This document shows positions 40,057 through 49,244 of a DNA stretch of 58,644 nt, piece after piece (position 1 is the stretch's first letter; each line of letters opens with the position of its first letter). Position numbers and translations under genes: made by a program. The notes beneath the pieces are model-generated. The model did no database searches and was not told where the DNA came from. It saw only the letters and a program-made list of their open reading frames with translations. This DNA is from [Haemophilus] felis (lineage in GTDB: Bacteria > Pseudomonadota > Gammaproteobacteria > Enterobacterales > Pasteurellaceae), in assembly GCA_002015125.1 (NCBI GenBank), contig MUYB01000028.1, forward strand, positions 1-58,644, in the 5' to 3' direction.

Positions 40057-40083
40057 TTGATTTTTAGCTGGGGGGGGTAACAT
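40057..40083 (+). promoter_or_regulatory. Promoter with G8 tract in its spacer (autotransporter)
   Basis: A -35 TTGATT (40057-40062) and -10 TAACAT (40078-40083) enclose a run of eight G (40070-40077). The spacer is 15 bp, two short of optimal. A change in G number would alter promoter strength, as in Neisseria porA or opc. An alternative -10, CATAGT (40081-40086), would give an 18-bp spacer. Confidence 0.6.
40070..40077 (+). repeat. Homopolymer G8
   Basis: Eight consecutive G in an otherwise AT-rich intergenic region, 53 bp before the autotransporter start codon. Confidence 0.95.
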
Positions 40084-40130
40084 AGTCGACCGATATTTTC
40101 AACTACTTTTATAAAAATTGAGGATAAAGA

Positions 40131-41753
40131 ATGAAAAAATTTACTCTAACTACATTAACTCTCTGCTTAGCTTCTAGCTCAATTGTTTTTGCGAATGAAG
40201 AAGCAGCGATGAAACCAAGTCTTTCTGAATTAAGCGAGAAGGTAAAAACAGCAACAGAAGCATTAAAAAATGAAAATGGCGGCACGTTAATCACAAGTGG
40301 TTTAAGTTCTGAGGAACTTAAAAAAGAGAAACAGCATTTAGACAGCGAAGCCGAAAACAAAAAAGCAGAAAAAACTAAAGTGGATGGCGAAATAGAAAAA
40401 AATAAAAAACATCAAAAAGGGGCTGAAGATTTAATTAAACATAATCCTGATTTTAACCTCATTTTGGGAAGCGGATCTGTTAGTGGCAAACCCAAAGATA
40501 TTGTTAAAAAATTAAAAGATCAAATTCAAGTAGACACTAAAAAAACAGAAGATCTTGCCACAGAAATTAAGCAATTAGAAAAAGAATCCAAAATTACAGA
40601 CAAATTGAGTGTTTTAGCGGAAGCGAAAGAAAAACTTGTTGAAGCTATTAGCGAAGTATTGACAGAAACAGTTTCAGCTACAGGTTTACAAAATGATATA
40701 TTAACCTCGCTAAAAAAACTTCAAAGCAATGAAGAAGTTAATAAAATTTTCAACGCTGGTAGTGATGAAATTATTAATTTCTTGAACCAAAATGAAAAAA
40801 GTTTGTATGCGTTGGGGCAAACCTATCAAAATTTAAGTACAAACTTTAATTTTAATACCAATAGCGTCGCCGCTGCTCGTCTAAATAGCCTTTCAGCATT
40901 AAACACAGTATTATCTGCATCTAATTCACCAATGAATGCTCTGCAAGGTTTAACTGCGAATAAAAAGAATGCATCAGTTTGGGTAAGCTATGCGTTGAAT
41001 GAATCAAAATTAACCGACGCTACATTCCGTACTAAAAACATTAATTTAGGTGTTGATAAACAATTTGATTCCATTCTAGTCGGTGGTTTTTTGAGCTATA
41101 TGGATAAACGAGGTGGAGGGGCTGGTACGAAAGGAAATTTATACGGCTACGCCTTATCAATTTATGCACAAAAATATCATAACAACCATGCAATAACAGG
41201 TATGGTAAGTGCAGGTAAGACTAAAAATCATATTCAACGTGATGTAGTGGGCTATAGCAGTTTTGAACATCAAGCTGATACACAAGGACGATATTTTAGT
41301 TCCAAAGGTGAGTATAGTTATATTTTTGATTTAGCGGCATCCAATTTACAACTTAATCCTGTATTAGGATTAAATTATCAATATGCTACACAAGATGCCT
41401 TTACAGAAAGTGGTCTATTGCCTTTAGCAGTGGGTGCATTAAAAACTCAGCAACTAACCACAAATCTAGGCGTGGAGTTAAAAAAATTTAGTGATAAAGC
41501 CTATTTTTATGCTAAACCAAGTGTGTTAATCGATGTATTTAACAAAACGAATGCTGTTTCTATTCAATATCTTGGTCAGGAGCACAAATTTAGTCTACCT
41601 GCCAACTCAAAACGAAAAACCTATTTTGCTTTGGAGCTAGGAACAAAAATAATGCTTCGCCCGAATGTCGTCGCAGAATTTAATTTAGATGGAAAAATCA
41701 GAAAAGGAGAAAAACATAGCAACGTAAATGCCAAATTAACTTATTCCTTCTAA
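40131..41753 (+). CDS. Small autotransporter with coiled-coil passenger
   Basis: Surface protein of 540 residues. A signal peptide (1-21, ending VFA) is followed by a Lys/Glu-rich passenger (about 25-235) with heptad-like coiled-coil segments, then a C-terminal beta-barrel (about 270-540) of alternating polar and aromatic strands ending LTYSF, the usual outer-membrane terminus. The passenger is short and lacks the beta-helix repeats of most classical autotransporters, and I see no protease or lipase motif. GAGGA precedes the ATG. It is bracketed by a broken uup copy and intact uup, and its promoter holds a G8 tract. Function unknown; adhesion is plausible only by class. Confidence 0.8.
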   Translation: MKKFTLTTLTLCLASSSIVFANEEAAMKPSLSELSEKVKTATEALKNENGGTLITSGLSSEELKKEKQHLDSEAENKKAEKTKVDGEIEKNKKHQKGAEDLIKHNPDFNLILGSGSVSGKPKDIVKKLKDQIQVDTKKTEDLATEIKQLEKESKITDKLSVLAEAKEKLVEAISEVLTETVSATGLQNDILTSLKKLQSNEEVNKIFNAGSDEIINFLNQNEKSLYALGQTYQNLSTNFNFNTNSVAAARLNSLSALNTVLSASNSPMNALQGLTANKKNASVWVSYALNESKLTDATFRTKNINLGVDKQFDSILVGGFLSYMDKRGGGAGTKGNLYGYALSIYAQKYHNNHAITGMVSAGKTKNHIQRDVVGYSSFEHQADTQGRYFSSKGEYSYIFDLAASNLQLNPVLGLNYQYATQDAFTESGLLPLAVGALKTQQLTTNLGVELKKFSDKAYFYAKPSVLIDVFNKTNAVSIQYLGQEHKFSLPANSKRKTYFALELGTKIMLRPNVVAEFNLDGKIRKGEKHSNVNAKLTYSF

Positions 41754-41776
41754 TATGAAAAACACGTAAAAAATTC

Positions 41777-41828
41777 TCTGCACCTTAAAAATTGGTAAGG
41801 TATCAACATAAGGTGCAGATTTTTTTAT
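41777..41828 (+). terminator. Terminator of the autotransporter gene
   Basis: An 11-bp perfect stem TCTGCACCTTA / TAAGGTGCAGA with a 21-base loop is followed by T8. It lies 24 bp after the stop codon. Confidence 0.85.
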
Positions 41829-41955
41829 ACTTTTTTCAAAAAAGATGCGAATTTTATCTTTAAAATACAAGATATTACTTAAAATAACGAAACAATAGAA
41901 AATTTTTAAGTCTATAAAAACGCCATCACCAGCAAGCCAAACTAAACAAAATCTA

Positions 41956-41964
41956 TGCTAAAAT
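41956..41964 (+). promoter_or_regulatory. Likely uup promoter, extended -10
   Basis: TGC-TAAAAT forms an extended -10 element about 55 bp before the uup ATG. No convincing -35 is seen. The rest of 41830-42019 holds nothing else. Confidence 0.4.
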
Positions 41965-42019
41965 CACCGTCCGTTTTTTATTGAATCCCTGCAAACTCCA
42001 AGCAAATAAACGAGGCAAT

Positions 42020-43954
42020 ATGGCATTAATTTCTCTTACCAATGGTTACCTTTCTTTTAGCGATCACCCTTTGTTAGATCACACAGAACTGCATATCGAG
42101 GCTGGCGAGCGAGTTTGCTTAGTGGGACGGAATGGTGCTGGTAAATCCACCTTGATGAAAATTTTATCGGGTGATGTGGTTATGGACGATGGTCGATTGC
42201 AATTTGAGAAAGACTTGGTGATTTCTCGTTTAGAGCAAGATCCTCCAAGACACGCCGACGGTAATGTGTTTGATTATGTGGCGGAAGGAATCGGACATTT
42301 ATCGGCTCTCCTTAAAGAATATCATCGAATTTCAGTAGAATTAGAACAACAATATAGCGAAACAGCATTAAATCAATTAGCCCAACTGCAAAGCCAATTA
42401 GATCACGCAGGTGGCTGGCGTTTTGAAAATAAAATCAAAGAAGTGCTAGTCAAGCTTGATTTAAACCCTGAGACGCCGTTAAAAGAACTGTCTGGTGGCT
42501 GGCTACGCAAAGCAGCCCTTGCAAGAGCGCTAGTTTGTCAACCCAATGTTTTGTTACTTGATGAGCCAACAAACCACCTTGATGTGGAAGCTATTGAATG
42601 GCTAGAAGAATTTTTACTGAGTTTTGACGGTAGTATTGTGTTTATTTCCCACGACCGTTCTTTTATTCGCAAAATGGCAACACGCATTGTGGATTTAGAT
42701 CGCGGAAAATTAGTGTCTTATCCAGGTAATTACGATCTTTACCTCACCACCAAAGAAGAAAATTTACGGGTGGAAGCCTTACAAAATGAGCTATTTGATA
42801 AAAAACTGGCTCAAGAAGAAATTTGGATTCGACAAGGCATTAAAGCCCGTCGCACTCGCAATGAAGGAAGAGTAAGAGCGCTAAAAGCGCTAAGGGAAGA
42901 ACGCCGTCAACGCCGTGATGTGCTAGGCACTGCCAAATTACAAATTGATACCTCAAGCCGCTCAGGCAAAATCGTGTTTGAGTTAGACAATGTCAGTTAT
43001 GAAGTGGCTGGCAAAACCTTGCTTAAGAACTTCAGCTCCACCATTTTACGAGGCGATAAAATAGCCTTAGTAGGTCCTAATGGTTGCGGCAAAACCACTT
43101 TCATCAAACTTTTACTCGGTGAGATTCAACCCACTTCAGGGACGGTACGTTGCGGCACTAAATTAGACATTGCCCACTTTGATCAATATCGTGCGGATTT
43201 AGATCCTGAAAAAACCGTGATGGATAACGTCGCCGACGGTAAGCAAGATGTGGAAGTTAACGGCGTTAAACGACATGTTCTCGGTTATTTACAGGATTTC
43301 CTCTTCCCACCAAAGCGAGCGATGGTACCAGTAAAAGCGCTATCTGGTGGAGAACGTAATCGACTATTGCTAGCCAAATTATTACTAAAACCCAATAATT
43401 TATTAATTCTCGACGAACCAACCAATGATCTTGATGTGGAAACCTTAGAATTATTGGAAGAGATTTTAACGGATTATCAAGGCACTTTATTAATTGTCAG
43501 CCACGACCGCCAGTTTATTGATAACACCGCCACCGAATGTTTTATGTTTGAAGGCAACGGCGTCGTCAATGAATATGTGGGTGGCTTCCACGATGCTAAA
43601 CAACAGCAGGCTAACTATTTTGCACAAAAAGCAGCACAAGAAAGTCAAAAACAGAAAAAAGAGAATATCGCCGAACCAGTAAAAGCAGAAACAACTCAAT
43701 CGCGCAATAACAATAAAACCGCAAAACTTTCCTATAAAGAACAGCGTGAGTTAGAGCAATTACCACAGCGCTTAGAGCAGTTAGAAGAAAAAATAAATGA
43801 TTTACAAGAAGAAATCGCCAGTCCTGAGTTTTTTCAACAGCCTCATGATTACACCAGCAAAAAATTGCAAGAATTAGCAGATACTGAGCAATCACTCGAA
43901 GAAGCTTTCTTACGCTGGGAAGAATTAGAAGAAAAGAAAAACCTTGCAGGTTAA
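42020..43954 (+). CDS. uup: ABC-F ATPase Uup
   Basis: Ribosome-associated or DNA-binding ABC-F protein of 644 residues, linked in E. coli to transposon excision and ribosome maturation. Two ATPase domains have Walker A GRNGAGKST and GPNGCGKTT, signatures LSGGWLRK and LSGGERNR, and Walker [12 protein letters not shown] and LILDEPTNDLD. The C-terminal coiled coil (about 560-644) defines Uup among ABC-F proteins. The ATG at 42020 follows CGAGGC; an upstream in-frame TTG at 41981 is unlikely. Intact, unlike the 5' copy at 39564-40041. Confidence 0.96.
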   Translation: MALISLTNGYLSFSDHPLLDHTELHIEAGERVCLVGRNGAGKSTLMKILSGDVVMDDGRLQFEKDLVISRLEQDPPRHADGNVFDYVAEGIGHLSALLKEYHRISVELEQQYSETALNQLAQLQSQLDHAGGWRFENKIKEVLVKLDLNPETPLKELSGGWLRKAALARALVCQPNVLLLDEPTNHLDVEAIEWLEEFLLSFDGSIVFISHDRSFIRKMATRIVDLDRGKLVSYPGNYDLYLTTKEENLRVEALQNELFDKKLAQEEIWIRQGIKARRTRNEGRVRALKALREERRQRRDVLGTAKLQIDTSSRSGKIVFELDNVSYEVAGKTLLKNFSSTILRGDKIALVGPNGCGKTTFIKLLLGEIQPTSGTVRCGTKLDIAHFDQYRADLDPEKTVMDNVADGKQDVEVNGVKRHVLGYLQDFLFPPKRAMVPVKALSGGERNRLLLAKLLLKPNNLLILDEPTNDLDVETLELLEEILTDYQGTLLIVSHDRQFIDNTATECFMFEGNGVVNEYVGGFHDAKQQQANYFAQKAAQESQKQKKENIAEPVKAETTQSRNNNKTAKLSYKEQRELEQLPQRLEQLEEKINDLQEEIASPEFFQQPHDYTSKKLQELADTEQSLEEAFLRWEELEEKKNLAG

Positions 43955-43959
43955 AAAAA

Positions 43960-43990
43960 CAAATAGGGAAGAATCGCTTCCCTATTTTTT
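43960..43990. terminator. Bidirectional terminator between uup and aroA
   Basis: Stem AAATAGGGAAG / CTTCCCTATTT with a 5-base loop has T-runs on both strands. It serves the convergent uup and aroA transcripts. Confidence 0.9.
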
Positions 43991-43998
43991 CTATAAAA

Positions 43999-45306
43999 TC
44001 ATTTCATTTGGCAGCACTTTTCAAAACAATCAAAAAAGGTTGGGAAGGTTTTGGCGGTGCATTTTGGGTCTAAAATAGTTACTGGCGTATTCGACAAAGC
44101 AATCAACGCAAAGCACATTGCCATGCGGTGGTCGTTATAGGTTTCAATTTCCGCGTGCTGGAATTTGTCTAAGACAAGGGGTTGAATTCGGATAAAATCT
44201 TCTCCTTCTTCAACTTCTGCACCTATTTTACGAAGCTCCGTCGCCATAGCAGTTAGGCGATCCGTTTCCTTAACTCGCCAATTATAGATATTGCGAATTA
44301 CCGTTTCTCCCTGCGCAAATAATGCGGTGGTGGCGACGGTCATTGCCGCATCGGGAATATGATTCATATCCATATCAATCCCCAGCAACTCCCCTTTCTC
44401 TGCTTGAATAAAATCCTCTCCCCAAGTGATTTTTGCTCCCATTTGAGCCAAAACATCTGCAAATAAACGATCACCTTGAATAGAATTTTTACCAATCCCC
44501 GTTACTTTGACTTTTCCTTTAATTGCACCCGCCGCTAAGAAATAAGAAGCGGAAGAAGCATCTCCCTCAACTAAATACTGCTGCGGTGAAACATAACGTT
44601 GATTACCCTTCACATTGAAATACTGATAATGCTGATTTTCTACTTCAACACCAAAAGTCTTCATCATCGCTAGGGTAATGTCGATATAAGGTTTGGATAC
44701 CAGCTCACCTAGAATCTCAATTTGCATATCTTGCTCTGCTAATGGCGCAGTCATTAATAAAGCAGTTAAAAATTGTGATGAAATAGAGCCATCAATTTGT
44801 ACTTTAGCGCCTTTTAAACCAGAATTACGAATAGCAATGGGTGGGTAACCTTCATTTTCTAAGTAACAAATATCTGCATTTAATTGGCGCAACGCATCTA
44901 CCAAGTGCTGAATGGGACGCTCTTTCATTCTTGGTTCGCCTGTCAAAATAACCTCGGCTTCTTGCTTTCCTTTCAAACATAAAGCCGCGGCTAATGGACG
45001 CATCGCAGTGCCCGCATTACCAAGAAACAAAGCCAAACCATCTTGTATATGAAATGCCCCACCCACACCCTGAATTTCACATTGTGTTTTGTCATCAGAA
45101 AGTTGATAGGAAACACCTAATTGCTTTAAAGCATTGAGCATATGACGGACATCATCGCTGTCTAGTAAATTCTTAACAATGGTTGTACCATCTGCTAGCG
45201 CCGCTAACAATAAGGAGCGATTAGACAAGCTTTTTGAGCCGGGTAAATTAATTTCACCTTCCACTCGTTCAACTGGATTTAATGTAATTTTCTGCATATT
45301 GTTCAT
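43999..45306 (-). CDS. aroA: 3-phosphoshikimate 1-carboxyvinyltransferase (EPSP synthase)
   Basis: Sixth step of the shikimate pathway, 435 residues. The PEP/shikimate-3-phosphate motifs are [18 protein letters not shown] near the N-terminus and [17 protein letters not shown], and [20 protein letters not shown] lies near the C-terminus. A class I enzyme. It follows hisC with a 36-bp gap and is the last gene of the SDR-hisC-aroA run. Confidence 0.98.
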   Translation of the reverse strand: MNNMQKITLNPVERVEGEINLPGSKSLSNRSLLLAALADGTTIVKNLLDSDDVRHMLNALKQLGVSYQLSDDKTQCEIQGVGGAFHIQDGLALFLGNAGTAMRPLAAALCLKGKQEAEVILTGEPRMKERPIQHLVDALRQLNADICYLENEGYPPIAIRNSGLKGAKVQIDGSISSQFLTALLMTAPLAEQDMQIEILGELVSKPYIDITLAMMKTFGVEVENQHYQYFNVKGNQRYVSPQQYLVEGDASSASYFLAAGAIKGKVKVTGIGKNSIQGDRLFADVLAQMGAKITWGEDFIQAEKGELLGIDMDMNHIPDAAMTVATTALFAQGETVIRNIYNWRVKETDRLTAMATELRKIGAEVEEGEDFIRIQPLVLDKFQHAEIETYNDHRMAMCFALIALSNTPVTILDPKCTAKTFPTFFDCFEKCCQMK

Positions 45307-45342
45307 TAAAAATTTCGCGATTTAAAATTATGTTCAATGAGA

Positions 45343-46443
45343 TTAGCTTTGGCTTAACACTTTGCTTAAAGCTTCAAAAAAACGATCATTTTCCTCAGGC
45401 AATCCAATACTAATGCGTAAGTGATTTGGCATTCCATACACACCAATTGGGCGAACGATCACCCCTTGTTCAAGCAATTTTTGATAAATCGGTCCTGCAG
45501 GTTGATTTAAGTCCAATGTAATAAAATTTCCTTTGGACTTAATATATTGCAACCCTTGCTGCTCAAAGAATTTTTCATAACGAAGCATTTCTTGACGATT
45601 ATTTTCCGCTACGTTCTGAATAAAATCATCATCTTGCAACACGGCTACCGCCGCCGCTAAAGCAAGACTGTTACAATTAAAAGGTTGACGAACACGATTA
45701 AATAAATCCGCAATTTCTGAATTTGAAACTGCATAACCAATGCGCAATCCCGCCAAACCATAGGCTTTAGATAGAGTTCGACAAATCACTAAATTAGAAA
45801 ATTGTTTGAGCAATGCAAAAGAATCCACTCGCTCAGAAGGCAAAGTAAATTCGGTATAGGCTTCATCTAACACCACAATCACATTTTTTGGCACTTTTGC
45901 GAGGAAATCAGCAATTTGTTGATGAGTTAAAAATGTCCCTGTGGGATTATTTGGATTCGCAATATAAATTAATTTCGTTTTTGGCGTTATCGCCGCGAGA
46001 AAGCCCTCTAAATCATGCCCATAATTTTGTGCAGGAATCACAACAGCTTTTGCATTAATCGCTTGTGTAACCAAAGGGTAAACAATGAAGGCATACTGAG
46101 AAAAAATCACCTCATCTTGTTCGCTTGCAAAGGTATGGGCGATTAACTCAAGTAAGTCATTAGATCCGTTACCAAGAGTGATTTGGTTCAGTTCAACGGC
46201 AAATTTTTGCGCAATTATTTGTTTGAAATAAAAGCCATTTGCATCAGGATAGCGAGTAAGATCATTAAGTGCTTTTTCAATAGCTTTCTTCGCACTTTCA
46301 GGAAAACCAAAGGGATTTTCATTAGAGGCTAATTTCACAATATTTGAAATGCCTAATTCACGCTCTAATTCTTCAATGGGTTTTCCCGCCTGATAAGGGG
46401 AAAGATGTTGTACGCCTTGGTTGGCAAGAGTTGTGTATTGCAT
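45343..46443 (-). CDS. hisC: Histidinol-phosphate aminotransferase
   Basis: PLP-dependent class I/II aminotransferase of 366 residues. It carries KLASNENPFGFPESA, the substrate region IANPNNPTGTF, and the PLP lysine in CRTLSKAYGLAGLRIGYA. Next to aroA it probably also serves tyrosine/phenylalanine synthesis, as suggested for the second HisC of relatives; no other his genes are here. The gap to the upstream SDR gene is 21 bp. Confidence 0.94.
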   Translation of the reverse strand: MQYTTLANQGVQHLSPYQAGKPIEELERELGISNIVKLASNENPFGFPESAKKAIEKALNDLTRYPDANGFYFKQIIAQKFAVELNQITLGNGSNDLLELIAHTFASEQDEVIFSQYAFIVYPLVTQAINAKAVVIPAQNYGHDLEGFLAAITPKTKLIYIANPNNPTGTFLTHQQIADFLAKVPKNVIVVLDEAYTEFTLPSERVDSFALLKQFSNLVICRTLSKAYGLAGLRIGYAVSNSEIADLFNRVRQPFNCNSLALAAAVAVLQDDDFIQNVAENNRQEMLRYEKFFEQQGLQYIKSKGNFITLDLNQPAGPIYQKLLEQGVIVRPIGVYGMPNHLRISIGLPEENDRFFEALSKVLSQS

Positions 46444-46464
46444 AGTTATCCTTATTTTTAATGA

Positions 46465-47226
46465 TTATTTACTTTTTTGAATAAAAGACACGATAGGTAA
46501 TAAAAGAAAATCTGGGCTAAACCGCGCACTAAGAACAAGTAATTTGTTTAACCAATTTGGAATAATTACAGATTTTCCGAATTTTTCAACTGCTCTTTTA
46601 GCAACAACCTCCGCGGGTTGCGCTTTTAAACGTTCAAACAAGGTTGAGTTTTCTAAATTTGCCGATTTCACAAATCCAGTATCTGTTGTGCCCGGCGCTA
46701 AAATGGAAATTTGAATGTTGGTTTTACTTAATTCATAGCGTAGTGCTTTACTAAAGGAGGTTACAAAAGCTTTTGTGGCGTAATATACCGCCATTTGTGG
46801 TCCGGGCATAAATCCTGCTACCGAGGATACATTTAAAATTTGTCCTTGATTACGTTGTTTCATGGGTTGTAAATAAAGTTTAGTTAAGATCATTAATGAC
46901 TGAATATTCAAATTCACCATGGCAATTTCTTGCTCTAAATCTGTTTCAGAAAACTCACCAAACACGCCCACACCGGCGTTATTAATCAAACGTTCAACAA
47001 ACCAACCTTGTTGTTCTGTGATTTCAAATACTTTCTTGGCATTTTCTGGCAAAGAAAGATCCATTTCAATAATTTCGACATTACTATATTGTTGCTGAAA
47101 TTGCTCTAATAACGCTTTTCTGCGAGCAACTAAAATTAAAGCATCGCCTCTTTGAGCATAAATTTTTGCTAGCTCACAACCAATTCCAGAACTTGCACCA
47201 GTGATTAAAGTATAATTTTTCATCAT
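46465..47226 (-). CDS. Short-chain dehydrogenase/reductase
   Basis: Rossmann-fold oxidoreductase of 253 residues: cofactor loop TGASSGIG (8-15), NNAGVG, and catalytic Ser (NVSSVAG) with YxxxK (YYATKAF). Arg residues after the loop (ARRKAL) favour NADP. A hydrophobic C-terminal segment may associate with the membrane. It resembles the DltE/YqjQ general SDR group; substrate unknown. It is first in a unit with hisC and aroA, though its link to aromatic synthesis is unclear. Confidence 0.88.
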   Translation of the reverse strand: MMKNYTLITGASSGIGCELAKIYAQRGDALILVARRKALLEQFQQQYSNVEIIEMDLSLPENAKKVFEITEQQGWFVERLINNAGVGVFGEFSETDLEQEIAMVNLNIQSLMILTKLYLQPMKQRNQGQILNVSSVAGFMPGPQMAVYYATKAFVTSFSKALRYELSKTNIQISILAPGTTDTGFVKSANLENSTLFERLKAQPAEVVAKRAVEKFGKSVIIPNWLNKLLVLSARFSPDFLLLPIVSFIQKSK

Positions 47227-47366
47227 CGAACCTATTAATTCAGTTTATCTAAAATACACACAAGGTATGATTTTTATTGATAGTTTAGCTTTTATCCTAT
47301 CAAATTTTAATTTTGCGATACAGCTCGAAAAAATCCAGCATATTCATTTACCCTTCATATTTATTT

Positions 47367-47411
47367 ATCCATAGTATTGACAACAAAAACAAAAACTATA
47401 ACACTATGGAT
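47367..47411 (+). promoter_or_regulatory. higBA promoter with flanking operator palindrome
   Basis: A perfect 9-bp inverted repeat, ATCCATAGT (47367-47375) and ACTATGGAT (47403-47411), brackets a TTGACA (47377-47382) and TATAAC (47397-47402). The spacer is only 14 bp, which is short. The layout fits autoregulation by the HigA antitoxin binding both arms. Confidence 0.55.
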
Positions 47412-47418
47412 TACATTT

Positions 47419-47811
47419 ATGAGGATTTTTAAAACTAAAGTTTTTGAACAATTTACTAAACAAAAAGCAATTAGCGACGAAGAATTATCTAAAGCGATAG
47501 AAAATGCTGAAAAAGGATTAATAGATGCCTACTTGGGTGGCAATTTAATCAAACAACGAATTCCTCGTTTAAATAAAGGAAAATCTTCAGGATATCGCTC
47601 AATTATTTTATATCGGAATAATAATCACAGCTTCTTCATCTATGGCTTCGCTAAAAACGATCAAGGGAATATTTCTTTGCAAGACTTAGATAAATTAAAA
47701 ATGCTCGCTAAACAGTTAGCTGTCTATTCAGAAGAAGAACTAAATGCAATGGTTAAGCAAAAACTTTTAATCGAAATATTAGGAGAACAAGATGAAAAAA
47801 TATCAGAGTGA
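47419..47811 (+). CDS. HigB/RelE-type toxin
   Basis: Probable ribosome-dependent mRNA interferase of 130 residues. The sequence KQRIPRLNKGKSSGYRSIILYRNNNHSFFIYGFAKND is the core of the RelE-like family often called type II toxin RelE/HigB. It is followed by an overlapping XRE-type antitoxin, the toxin-first order of HigBA. The ATG at 47419 is used; an in-frame TTG at 47377 lies inside the operator and is unlikely. Confidence 0.88.
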   Translation: MRIFKTKVFEQFTKQKAISDEELSKAIENAEKGLIDAYLGGNLIKQRIPRLNKGKSSGYRSIILYRNNNHSFFIYGFAKNDQGNISLQDLDKLKMLAKQLAVYSEEELNAMVKQKLLIEILGEQDEKISE

Positions 47812-48106
47812 AATATCTCAAGCCGTTCATCAAACCATTTCGGATCTATATGAAGCTGGTTTTGTTGACAAACAAACCATGCGTGAATTTGATAAAGCCT
47901 GCTTAACGCCGATAGCGCCTCTCTCTCCTGAAGAAATTCGTCAAGTTCGTGAAAAAGCACAAATCTCTCAAACGGTGTTTGCACATTATTTGAATGTGAG
48001 TAAAAATTTGCTTTCAGATTGGGAACGAGGTGTAAAGAAACCTAGCGGTGCTGCACTCAAATTGCTGACCTTAGTAAAAAATAAAGGCATTGAAATTATT
48101 GCTTAA
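47792..48106 (+). CDS. HigA-type antitoxin, XRE family
   Basis: Antitoxin and autorepressor of 104 residues. Its C-terminal helix-turn-helix reads REKAQISQTVFAHYLNVSKNLLSDWERGVKKPSG. AGGAG lies six bases before the ATG, and the gene overlaps the toxin by 20 bp. Probably binds the palindrome at 47367-47411. Confidence 0.9.
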   Translation: MKKYQSEISQAVHQTISDLYEAGFVDKQTMREFDKACLTPIAPLSPEEIRQVREKAQISQTVFAHYLNVSKNLLSDWERGVKKPSGAALKLLTLVKNKGIEIIA

Positions 48107-48114
48107 TGCAAGAA

Positions 48115-48146
48115 AAAAATGGCAGATTAAATTTCTGCCATTTTTC
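48115..48146. terminator. Bidirectional terminator between higA and serC
   Basis: Stem AAAAATGGCAGA / TCTGCCATTTTT with a 7-base loop, with T-runs in both directions. Confidence 0.88.
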
Positions 48147-48158
48147 ATTTCACATTAA

Positions 48159-49244
48159 TTATTTTAGGTTTTCCTGTTCAAATTTCTGCATAAATTCAAT
48201 TAGCGCTTGTACGCCCTCCATTGGCATAGCGTTATAAATTGAAGCTCGCATTCCACCCAGCACTTTATGCCCTTTCAACGCTTGCAAACCATTGGCTGTT
48301 GCTTCTAATACAAACTTAGCATTTAATTCATCATTATCGGTGGTAAAGGTAACATTCATCAAAGAACGATTTTCTTTTGCAACCTTATTACAATAAAACT
48401 TACTTTGATCCAAATAATCATAAAGCAGTTTTGCTTTTTCCTGATTACGCTTAGCGATTTCCTTCACACCACCAAGCCACAATAAATGTTTAAAGACCAA
48501 AGAACAAAGATACCAAGCAAATGTTGGAGGCGTATTAATCATAGAATCATTCTTAGCTTGAATGTCATAATTCCAAATTGAAGGGGTATCTTTACGCGCT
48601 TTACCAATTAAATCTTCACGCACAATCACAATCGTAATCCCCGCAGGGCCAAGATTTTTCTGCGCGCCCGCATAAATAAGCCCAAATTTTGAAATATCCA
48701 CTTGGCGCGACAAAATATTTGAGGACATATCGGCAACCAGTACCGCATCCCCCACTTTCGGTAAATCAAAAATTTCCACTCCACTAATGGTTTCATTTGG
48801 ACAATAATGCACATAATCATAGTTATCGGCGATAGCACTAAAATCTAACTCTCCAACTGTCAATTCCGCTTTATCCTGTAATATATTGATCTCGTCAATT
48901 TCACAAAAATTGCGAGCTTCTTTAGCGGCGGTAGCAGACCAATGACCACTTGTTAAATAAAGAGCTTTTCCTTTTTCACCAATTAAATTCATAGGTATTG
49001 CTGCAAACTGCCCTCTCGCGCCGCCTTGCAAAAACAGGATTTTATAATTTTCTGGAATATGATAAAGCTGACGAAAATCTTGTTCAGCTTGAGTGATTAG
49101 CTCCATAAAAGCCTTACCACGGTGGCTTACTTCCATCACTGAAGTGTCCAATCCTTGCCAATTTAATAACTCTTTTTGAGCCTGTTCTAAAACCGCTGAC
49201 GGCATCATTGCTGGCCCCGCGCTAAAATTAAACACTTTTGACAT
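48159..49244 (-). CDS. serC: Phosphoserine aminotransferase
   Basis: PLP enzyme of 361 residues for serine and pyridoxal phosphate synthesis. The N-terminus VFNFSAGPAMMPSAVLEQAQKELL and the PLP lysine motif IYAGAQKNLGPAG are diagnostic. In related genomes serC lies beside hisC and aroA; here HigBA and an SDR gene separate them and serC has its own terminator. The 203 bp upstream contain no gene. Confidence 0.98.
   Translation of the reverse strand: MSKVFNFSAGPAMMPSAVLEQAQKELLNWQGLDTSVMEVSHRGKAFMELITQAEQDFRQLYHIPENYKILFLQGGARGQFAAIPMNLIGEKGKALYLTSGHWSATAAKEARNFCEIDEINILQDKAELTVGELDFSAIADNYDYVHYCPNETISGVEIFDLPKVGDAVLVADMSSNILSRQVDISKFGLIYAGAQKNLGPAGITIVIVREDLIGKARKDTPSIWNYDIQAKNDSMINTPPTFAWYLCSLVFKHLLWLGGVKEIAKRNQEKAKLLYDYLDQSKFYCNKVAKENRSLMNVTFTTDNDELNAKFVLEATANGLQALKGHKVLGGMRASIYNAMPMEGVQALIEFMQKFEQENLK

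Noticed and set aside
41981..42019. N-terminal extension of Uup from a TTG at 41981
   Set aside because: The extra 13 residues lack a ribosome-binding site; the ATG at 42020 matches the family and the duplicate copy.
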